A stretch of 64,000 bases of DNA from Thalassospira lucentensis MCCC 1A00383 = DSM 14000 (GTDB lineage Bacteria > Pseudomonadota > Alphaproteobacteria > Rhodospirillales > Thalassospiraceae): positions 164,168-228,167 of the forward strand of contig NZ_ATWN01000009.1 of NCBI RefSeq assembly GCF_000421265.1, written 5' to 3'. The notes under the pieces were generated by a model. That model made no database searches. It was not told the DNA's origin and saw nothing but the letters and a program-made list of their open reading frames with translations. Positions 57,761 through 64,000 of this stretch are shown in pieces; the stretch's first letter is position 1; every line of letters begins with the position of its first letter. A program made the translations under genes and the position numbers.

Positions 57761-60076
57761 TTACGTCAGTTTCATCCGCTCGCTAAAGGCACGCATCCGT
57801 TCTGACAGGTTGCGCGCCATTTCCGAAAGTTGATGGCTGGCGGTGTTGAGGTCATGGGCATTTTTACCCGTGCTTTGCGCACCGTCATTCACAAACTGGA
57901 TCATTTCATCCATTGATCCGGCACCCGCAGCAATCCGCTGCACATTTTCGGAAATCTCGCCAGTTGCACGCCGCTGTTCATCCACCGATTGGGTGATGGT
58001 TGACTGGATGTCATTGACCTGATGAATAACGTCGCCAACCGTGCTGATGGAATGGGCGGCCTTCTGGACTTCCTGCTGGATCGCGGCGGTAAGTTCGCCG
58101 ATCTTTCCGGTCGCACTTGCGGTTTGATCGGCAAGCGATTTTACCTCGTTGGCAACCACGGCAAAGCCCTTGCCAAGTGGCCCGGCACGTTCGGCTTCGA
58201 TTGTCGCATTCAGCGACAGAAGCTTGGTGCGATGGGCAACATCGTTGATCAGATCAATAATCGATCCGATCTCCGAGCTGGCCTTTTCCAGTGAGCCGAT
58301 ATTGCGCTGACTTTCCTCGGCTTCCTGCTGTGCCCGGTTGGTCACGTTGGAGGCTTCGGATGCCTGACGGTTGATCTCGGCAATCGACGATGAAAGTTCC
58401 TCGACCGCTGTGGCAACATTCTGGGTGTTTGAGGCTGCTTCACGCGACACATCAAGTGCCCCACCAGATTGCGCGACGGTATTTTCCGACTGGCTTGTCA
58501 GTTCGCTGGCAAGGCCAAGCAACCCTTCGGATTGTTCCGTCACCGATTGGGCTACGCGCGCAACCTCGGCCATCATTTCCGTGATCGCCATGCGGCTTTC
58601 TTCACGTTCAGTTACCTTGTTCCACGCCAGCATGGTGCCCAAAAGGACATTGTCCTTGTCGCGCACCGGCGCTGCCAGAAGTTCAAGGTAATCGCGGTCA
58701 TTCTGCATGACCTCGGTAAAGGGCAGATTATCCGGGTTCGAAAGCTTGGTCTGGAAATCATCCCCAAGATTAAGGAAGTCACCCGAAACCGTATCGGTGT
58801 TTCCGCCAACATAGTCCTGCGCGCTGGCATTAAGATAACTTAAAGTGCCCGCAGGTGTGATCAGGGCTGTCATGGTGGGGGTGTTTTCCACCATGTTTTG
58901 CAAGATCATGGCTTGTCGTACTGATTCGCGAAGACCAATCAGGGCTTTTTTCATATCCCCAATTTCATCCGACCCGACTTTGGGCAGATCAACATTGGTA
59001 TCGCCGTTCGAGATGGATGTCATGGCACGGGCAAAGGCCCGCAAGTTGCGAAATACCGTTGTGCGCAACAAGACCCACCCGGCAAGCCAGCCCACCACAA
59101 GTACCGCAACCAGGATTTCAATCGAAATCATCCGCAGATCATTGGTCTGGGAATAGAAATCCGTAATGTCGCGGTCAAATGTCGCCTTGGCCCAAGTGCC
59201 GCCACGCCCATCAGAAATCAGGATGTCAACCGCAGCACGCTGTGTTGCGCTGGCATTTTCACTGTCTGGCGTATTGGCGGTCTCGGGGGGCGTTGCCTCG
59301 GTGTTGCCGGGTTCTGCCCCGTCGCTACCGTCAGCAGCGGCAATTTGTTCATCCCCTTCGCTTGTTTGCCCATCTTCAAGGCTTTCAAACAAAAGCGTTC
59401 CATCAGTATCAAAAATCCGGAAATTGCCACCAAGCACCTTGCCAATGCCCGCCAATGTCGGCAGCGGATCGGTAACAACTTCAAGAAAACCAACCGCGCG
59501 GAAACCGCCCACGGGCAGGATAAAACTAAACACAGGGCGCCCGTCCGGTGTTGACCACATATAGGTCGCCGGTTTACGGGCTTCTGCCTTCTCGCGGTTT
59601 TTCAGATATTCCAGAACCGCTGGATCATCGGTGATACTGGCACCAAGTTCGGAATCCGATGTTGCCAGTTTGGTGAAGTTCTCGTCATAGGCCACCGTTT
59701 CGATCAGATCGAGCTCGCCTTGCACCACCTGACGGGCATTGGACAGAATGTTCAGCTCCGCCTTCATACGGGTCTGATCATTCTCCTGAAAGCTTTTGAC
59801 CAGGCTGCCTAGTCGCGACCATTCGTTGACAATGGGGGTAACCTTGTTGCTGTAATCCTGTGCAACGCGGGATCCGACAAAGAAATTGACTGTGCCACTG
59901 ACCGAATTGTTCAAGGTTTCTATGGCAAAATTGCGATAGGTATCGCCAGTCCAAAGTAACATCCAGGTGACAGCACCTGACAATAGTAATCCCGTTACAA
60001 GCAAGATTCGCCGTAACGTCAGAAGGCTATTGCTGCCTTCTGTCATAGCCGTCTTTGCGGCTTTTTCTCCCGTCAT
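57761..60076 (-). CDS. methyl-accepting chemotaxis protein, membrane type
   Basis: 771 residues: membrane helix ~22-44, periplasmic sensor to ~320, second helix ([20 protein letters not shown]), HAMP (~350-400), a PAS-like segment (~415-520) and a signalling coil. The periplasmic part holds a low-complexity Asp/Glu/Ala/Thr-rich insertion around residues 240-285. The receptor tip reads [20 protein letters not shown] and [13 protein letters not shown], differing from the usual QTNLLALNA...ARAGE at several normally fixed positions. GGAGT precedes the ATG. Ligand unknown. Confidence 0.9.
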   Translation of the reverse strand: MTGEKAAKTAMTEGSNSLLTLRRILLVTGLLLSGAVTWMLLWTGDTYRNFAIETLNNSVSGTVNFFVGSRVAQDYSNKVTPIVNEWSRLGSLVKSFQENDQTRMKAELNILSNARQVVQGELDLIETVAYDENFTKLATSDSELGASITDDPAVLEYLKNREKAEARKPATYMWSTPDGRPVFSFILPVGGFRAVGFLEVVTDPLPTLAGIGKVLGGNFRIFDTDGTLLFESLEDGQTSEGDEQIAAADGSDGAEPGNTEATPPETANTPDSENASATQRAAVDILISDGRGGTWAKATFDRDITDFYSQTNDLRMISIEILVAVLVVGWLAGWVLLRTTVFRNLRAFARAMTSISNGDTNVDLPKVGSDEIGDMKKALIGLRESVRQAMILQNMVENTPTMTALITPAGTLSYLNASAQDYVGGNTDTVSGDFLNLGDDFQTKLSNPDNLPFTEVMQNDRDYLELLAAPVRDKDNVLLGTMLAWNKVTEREESRMAITEMMAEVARVAQSVTEQSEGLLGLASELTSQSENTVAQSGGALDVSREAASNTQNVATAVEELSSSIAEINRQASEASNVTNRAQQEAEESQRNIGSLEKASSEIGSIIDLINDVAHRTKLLSLNATIEAERAGPLGKGFAVVANEVKSLADQTASATGKIGELTAAIQQEVQKAAHSISTVGDVIHQVNDIQSTITQSVDEQRRATGEISENVQRIAAGAGSMDEMIQFVNDGAQSTGKNAHDLNTASHQLSEMARNLSERMRAFSERMKLT

Positions 60077-60388
60077 TCAAACACTCCAGAGCAAACCGTT
60101 TGTTTTTAGTTTTGATTGGGTGTCTCACTCCCGCCGGACCTACTTCTTAAGAGTAGCTCTACTGATCCAATCAGAGGTTAATTCGGAAAACAATCATTTA
60201 CTTGGTGTCCCGTGCGGAAATTGCTGGGCGTGGCAACTGAAATTCGTGTGTTTTTGGGGTGAATTTCGCGCATTGGTTGGCGTTTCAAAGAAGGGTTTCA
60301 ATGGGGCGCATTGAAAATATTCAGAAAAATATGCGAATGTGTGTGATAATCGTTTGCAATTACTTTTTCGATGTTCTATGACTGTCTT

Positions 60389-60567
60389 CGTCAAATGCAG
60401 ACGGCAATGCCGTTTGTGACCCGGTCATCAGACTGACATGGCGTAGCTGATGACCTGTTTATCTTCGGGACTCTCTCTCCCCGAAGGTCGATCTCTCTCA
60501 CTCGAGGGGCTGGTATCCGGATCATTGTGCGGGACAATGCCGGGGAAAATACCAGCCCCCTTTTTTT
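60389..60567 (+). ncRNA. candidate small RNA with C/U-rich loops
   Basis: No reading frame here, but four hairpins follow in series. ACGGCA/TGCCGT (60401-60413). GGTCATCAG/CTGATGACC (60423-60455, perfect 9 bp). CTTCGGG/CCCGAAG (60463-60486) with loop ACTCTCTCTC, followed by TCGA/TCGA around TCTCTCTCAC. Last, a terminator with 11 perfect pairs GGGGCTGGTAT/ATACCAGCCCC (60506-60559), an inner CCGG and CATTGT/ACAATG stem, and TTTTTTT (60561-60567). TTGCAA-17-TATGAC at 60354-60382 is a possible promoter. C/U-rich loops resemble anti-Shine-Dalgarno seeds. Exact ends are guesses. Confidence 0.65.
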
Positions 60568-60601
60568 ATCCAAAATTCTGTCTTTAATACTGTTTGAAAG
60601 C

Positions 60602-60643
60602 GACGATGGCTTTTGATGCTCATCATCGGGCATCGTCTTTTTT
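60602..60643 (+). terminator. second rho-independent terminator in the same gap
   Basis: GACGATG (60602-60608) and CATCGTC (60631-60637) enclose GATG/CATC and are followed by TTTTTT. It could end a second short transcript or act as backup to the terminator at 60506-60567. The rest of the 60077-60762 gap holds no gene. Confidence 0.72.
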
Positions 60644-60762
60644 GCGGCAATTGCGCGTAATTGCGGCCTTTATGTCTCTGATTGAACGGCTTTAGGGTTT
60701 TATAAACGGGCTGGCGGTTACAAAACTCCTTACCCTTAATGTCGTGAAGAAAGGCCAAGCGG

Positions 60763-61854
60763 ATGGCTGGCGAGGACCCGACCAACAAACCCGATTTGCG
60801 GGCAGACCCAAATCCGGATGCCGGGCAAACGCCCGAACCCGAACAAAAACCCGAGCCTGAGCAAAAGGATGCACCACTTCCTGCATTCATTTATGGCCGG
60901 GACGGACGTGGTGATGCGCAAGGACAGGGCAACCGCTTTGCCGATCGGCAAAACTTCAATGCATGGATAGGTGATATGGATCGTAAAACTCTCCTTGGCC
61001 TCGTGACCGGGGCTGGCATGCTGGGCCTGGTATTGTTCTTTGCTGGCATGTTGGTCGGTGCAGGCCTGTTCATGGAGTCCAGTGATACCGACACCGTTGT
61101 ACAAAAAGACCCGGCACCGATTGAAATGCTGGCAACCGAACCGGACGCGCCCGTGATGAGCGAACCGGTGCCTGATCCTGAAATGGAACCGGCTCCGTCA
61201 CAAGGCAATGCGCAAACAGATACGACAAGCAATGATCCCGTTGGCGATCTGATCGCGGAACGCACCGATACGCTCTCACAAACGGTACCAGATGCGCCCG
61301 AAGGGGATGAGACGACCTCAAACAATGCGGATGCCGCATCAGAGCCGATGGAAACACCGGCTGCACCGGATCTGGACGAACCGGCCGATAAAAAAGCTCT
61401 GAGTGCGCCGGAAATTCGCGAAACGGAAGAGCCTGCTGAAACAGCAGAAGCCGAAGCCCCGGCCGCAGAGGAACAAGAACCCGCTGCCGCACAGCAAACG
61501 GATACCGCCGAAAAAGCACCGGCGACCCCGGAGCCAGCGACCTCGGAACCAGCAGAAAAACAATCCGAGCCCGCGGCGGCGTCGTCCAACGAAGAGACCC
61601 CGTTCTCGGTTCAGGTCGGCGCCTTCAAAGTGCATGAAAATGCCAGTCAGCGTGCCGAAGAGCTGCGCAAAACCGGGCTCGAAGTCGTCGTGGTCATTCG
61701 CGGTCCAGAGGGCGAGGGGGCATGGTATTATGTCCGTGTTGGTAAATATGCCAATCTCGCACAGGCACGCGATGATGCGGCAAAGATCAAAAAGAATCAG
61801 GGCGTTGATGGTTTCCCGGTACGCGCGGAACCCAATGACCGCGAAGTCAACTAA
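60763..61854 (+). CDS. SPOR-domain membrane protein
   Basis: 363 residues. A charged, proline-rich N-terminus of ~75 residues is followed by one membrane helix (LLGLVTGAGMLGLVLFFAGM), then about 180 residues rich in Glu, Ala, Pro and Thr, and a C-terminal SPOR domain (FSVQVGAFKVHENASQRAEE ... AWYYVRVGKYANLAQARDDA). SPOR domains bind glycan strands stripped of stem peptides at the division septum, so a cell-division role is likely. AAAGG precedes the ATG. Not FtsN by any obvious further mark. Confidence 0.87.
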   Translation: MAGEDPTNKPDLRADPNPDAGQTPEPEQKPEPEQKDAPLPAFIYGRDGRGDAQGQGNRFADRQNFNAWIGDMDRKTLLGLVTGAGMLGLVLFFAGMLVGAGLFMESSDTDTVVQKDPAPIEMLATEPDAPVMSEPVPDPEMEPAPSQGNAQTDTTSNDPVGDLIAERTDTLSQTVPDAPEGDETTSNNADAASEPMETPAAPDLDEPADKKALSAPEIRETEEPAETAEAEAPAAEEQEPAAAQQTDTAEKAPATPEPATSEPAEKQSEPAAASSNEETPFSVQVGAFKVHENASQRAEELRKTGLEVVVVIRGPEGEGAWYYVRVGKYANLAQARDDAAKIKKNQGVDGFPVRAEPNDREVN

Positions 61855-61913
61855 GGCCATCCCAATTTTGGTCAGTATATAAAGGTCGCTGTCGATCACA
61901 GCGAGCCGGTTTC

Positions 61914-61947
61914 ACGGGGCGATACAGCAATGTATCGCCCCGTCTTT
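61914..61947 (+). terminator. terminator after SPOR gene
   Basis: ACGGGGCGATACA, loop GCAA, TGTATCGCCCCGT: 13 perfect pairs with a tetraloop, followed by CTTTGTTTG. Confidence 0.92.
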
Positions 61948-62137
61948 GTTTGTTGCCCCCGCGTCTTAGTCCGATTTTGTGAATTTGCCCGGATGGGGTT
62001 TGTTTTTGCGTTTCTTTTGCGGCATTCTACTTGCCATCACTGGGCAAAGGCTTTAGGCGGTAGGCCCATAAGCTCATTACAGGTGGCAGCAATGTTTCTT
62101 TGGCTGCTGCGCCGCAAGACAGGATGGCTGGCAGAAC

Positions 62138-62788
62138 ATGACCACGCACAAGGATTTCCCCAATCTTCATATTCTTGATCACCCGCTGATCCAGCATAAG
62201 CTGACGCACATGCGCAAGGTCGATACCTCGACCAAAACCTTCCGGCAGTTGCTCAAGGAAATTGCACTGTTGATGGGCTACGAGCTTACCCGCGAACTGC
62301 CCGTCAGCTATGAGGAAATCCAGACGCCGATTTGCGCGATGAAGGCACCGACCATTCAGGGGCGCAAACTTGCCGTTGTGCCGATCCTGCGTGCGGGGTC
62401 GGGCATGGCCGATGGCTTGATCGAACTGATGCCGTCTGCACGTATCGGTCACATTGGTCTGTACCGTGATCCCAAAACCCATATGCCGGTTGAATATCTG
62501 GTGAAATTGCCCGAAGTCGAAGGCCGCACCTTTATTCTGGTTGATCCGATGCTGGCGACCGGGAACTCGGCTGTGGCAGCAATCGATACGCTCAATAAAT
62601 ACGGTGTAGCGGACAAGGACATCCGCTTTATGGCACTGGTTGCCGCCCCCGAAGGGGTCAAAGTCTTCCAGGATGCGCATCCTGATGTACCGATCTATAC
62701 CGCGGGCCTTGATGAGAAGCTGAATGAAAAAGCTTACATCGTGCCAGGGCTCGGCGATGCGGGCGACCGTTTGTTCGGAACGCGCTAG
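62138..62788 (+). CDS. upp: uracil phosphoribosyltransferase
   Basis: Salvages uracil with PRPP to UMP. 216 residues; the PRPP motif [16 protein letters not shown], the uracil-binding [12 protein letters not shown] at the C-terminus and [14 protein letters not shown] are all present. Cytoplasmic. The 61948-62137 leader shows no convincing regulator binding site. Terminator follows. Confidence 0.96.
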   Translation: MTTHKDFPNLHILDHPLIQHKLTHMRKVDTSTKTFRQLLKEIALLMGYELTRELPVSYEEIQTPICAMKAPTIQGRKLAVVPILRAGSGMADGLIELMPSARIGHIGLYRDPKTHMPVEYLVKLPEVEGRTFILVDPMLATGNSAVAAIDTLNKYGVADKDIRFMALVAAPEGVKVFQDAHPDVPIYTAGLDEKLNEKAYIVPGLGDAGDRLFGTR

Positions 62789-62826
62789 TCTCTGCAATAC
62801 GACGACGCGATCGAAAAACGACCATT

Positions 62827-62856
62827 AAAAAAGGGTGCCAGACGGCACCCTTTTTC
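62827..62856. terminator. terminator between upp and lipoprotein gene
   Basis: AAAAAAGGGTGCC and GGCACCCTTTTT, short loop AGAC; usable on both strands. Confidence 0.9.
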
Positions 62857-62878
62857 TATTTTGTATTTGGGGACGTCA

Positions 62879-63322
62879 TCAGCCTTTCGGCGATACCGTC
62901 ACATCCACAGTCGATCCGCTAAAGGAACTTCCGCTAAGTTTGATCGTCGCAACGCGGTTTTCACGGTCATACACCATGACGGAAATATCGGCGCGTACGA
63001 CGGTCACTTTGCTCCAGCCAAAATTAGGCATTTCGCGTTCGTAGAAATCATACATCTGCGCCTGAGTGCCGCCAGAATTCAGCACAAGGCGTCCGTGCCA
63101 TGCGTCGGATGCGCCAAAGATAATGCTTCTGTCCATATCCAGCGATGAATTGGACGGCATCGGAATGTCGGTGAATTGCGTAAATGACGGGACAGGCTGT
63201 CCACCTTTGCCGTCACTACCGCTTCCTGACGATGTGTTGGGTATAAGACTGGTACCAGAACACCCGGCCAGTGAAAGTCCTGCAATCGCAGCAGCACACA
63301 TAAGATATTGTCGCAGTCTCAT
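62879..63322 (-). CDS. putative lipoprotein
   Basis: 147 residues. MRLRQYLMCAAAIAGLSLAGCS is a lipoprotein signal with lipobox LAGC, so the mature protein begins at the acylated cysteine. A Gly/Ser linker follows, then a compact domain (YDFYEREMPNFGWSKVTVVR, ISVMVYDRENRVATIKL) of a type often called DUF in envelope proteins. GAGGG lies 6 bases before the second of two adjacent ATG codons (63322). Function unknown. Confidence 0.8.
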   Translation of the reverse strand: MRLRQYLMCAAAIAGLSLAGCSGTSLIPNTSSGSGSDGKGGQPVPSFTQFTDIPMPSNSSLDMDRSIIFGASDAWHGRLVLNSGGTQAQMYDFYEREMPNFGWSKVTVVRADISVMVYDRENRVATIKLSGSSFSGSTVDVTVSPKG

Positions 63323-63813
63323 CATCTTCCCTCGGTCCCCTGATGCCCATCTTGTTAAGGGCATGGATATCTGGCCCTATCATCGGGCGATAATGTAAAG
63401 GAAAGGTTCACATATTCGCTTTTTACACCAGTTTGTGGCACCTGTTTTGTGCCTGCCCTACGTGAGATGCGCAATACCTTTATATATAGCCTATCAGGAC
63501 GACGGGTTCTGCGGGGCCAGAGTTCACTCAAATCCATAGCCCCACCATCTGTCATACGACAGACCTTGTTGGCAAATCGCCGGTATTTTTGCTGTTCTAA
63601 AAAGAATCACAATTCGCAGATTGTCTTTTTTGCCGCAGGTCCAAATCGATGATATTGGGTTTTAACAAGGCTATAGCGTGATTTTTCAACTCTTGGTCAC
63701 AGCATGGATGTATGTGCATGGTTGTGGTTGGGGAGGGTGAAAAGGCTATGGTGTTGAAAATAAACGAATTGTGATAAAAACACGATTAAATCCATTTTTT
63801 CCTTAAAAAGGTA
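63323..63813. other. intergenic region upstream of rRNA promoter
   Basis: About 490 bp, no supported gene. The right part (63730-63813) is AT-rich, as UP-element regions before rRNA promoters usually are. No repeats or strong hairpins noticed. Confidence 0.5.
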
Positions 63814-63842
63814 TTTACAGGTAGCGGATAGGGCCCTATAAC
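63814..63842 (+). promoter_or_regulatory. rRNA operon promoter
   Basis: TTTACA, 17 bases, TATAAC, followed by the GCCTCC start region seen in many alphaproteobacterial rrn promoters. Confidence 0.78.
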
Positions 63843-63849
63843 CCGCCTC

Positions 63850-64000
63850 CACCGACGAGGCGCGGCGCTGACGAGATTGGCGACGCGGGTTAAACGGTTT
63901 AAGGTTTCGGCCTTTGAGTTCTTTGACATTGTTGATCAGTAGGAAGGGATGCGCGGGCAGCGTTATGGCGTTAGTCTGTGCATCCTGGAGACGACGGATC
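63850..64000 (+). other. rRNA operon leader (16S rRNA just beyond the window)
   Basis: The stretch contains the antitermination boxA-like TTCTTTGACA (63919-63928) and a processing-stem-like hairpin GGATGC ... GCATCC (63947-63985). Sequence around GGAAGGGATGCGCGGGCAG resembles leaders before 16S in Rhodospirillales. The 16S gene itself is not reached. Confidence 0.8.

Noticed and set aside
62027..62797. 256-codon open frame opposite upp
   Set aside because: Antisense of upp; upp has all family motifs and a good start.

Overview
The window looks like chromosome of a marine alphaproteobacterium of the Rhodospirillales, probably Thalassospira or a close relative. This is an inference from gene content and style, not from a 16S match: moderate GC, a glnB-glnA pair with a sigma54-type promoter, many chemotaxis and two-component proteins, lone TRAP binding proteins, TPR-sulfotransferases, a TonB cluster, and an alphaproteobacterial-style rRNA leader at the right end. 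I see no prophage, transposase, integrase or CRISPR array.

Layout. 1-9.6 kb: the end of an AraC-type regulator, a frameshifted EamA transporter, a TPR-sulfotransferase, adenosine deaminase, a divergent PhyH dioxygenase/AraC pair, two alpha/beta hydrolases and an OsmC protein. 9.7-15.6 kb: a small conserved-looking protein, a PAS-GGDEF diguanylate cyclase and two tandem TPR-sulfotransferases. 15.8-22 kb: nitrogen control (glnB-glnA), an aminotransferase, a rhodanese/LysR pair and a Gfo/Idh oxidoreductase. 22.2-24.4 kb: tRNA-His followed by a small accessory islet (serine hydrolase plus a low-GC membrane protein) flanked by copies of the tRNA terminator arm. 24.4-33.4 kb: pyrC, a SprA-like protein with a broken zinc motif, DUF547, an EamA transporter, gyrA, coaD, a periplasmic cyclophilin. 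33.3-36.8 kb: two identical tRNA-Lys genes with duplicated promoters, then a Fur-box-headed exbB-exbD-exbD2-tonB operon. 36.8-43.3 kb: a globin-coupled chemoreceptor, a lysozyme-like protein, two tandem TRAP substrate-binding proteins, and a GST/HxlR divergent pair. 43.4-54.6 kb: a 1.3-kb-residue transporter-like hybrid histidine kinase, a low-GC DUF1780-like gene, a HigA-like antitoxin pseudogene, LysE and AraC, an outer-membrane barrel, an AI-2E-family permease, a Tat-exported double YdhR-like protein with its TetR regulator and operators, and a LuxR-type response regulator. 55-64 kb: aminopeptidase N, a second chemoreceptor, a structured intergenic region that looks like a small RNA gene, a SPOR protein, upp, a lipoprotein, and the promoter and leader of an rRNA operon whose 16S gene lies just outside.

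The observations I rate highest are: the candidate small RNA at about 60389-60567 with C/U-rich loops and a long terminator hairpin; the second ExbD, in which the membrane aspartate is replaced by asparagine next to a normal ExbD; the nonsense-interrupted HigA-like gene whose stop codon overlaps that of a DUF1780-like gene; the split tRNA-His terminator flanking an islet; and the SprA-like protein with EEESH in place of HExxH.
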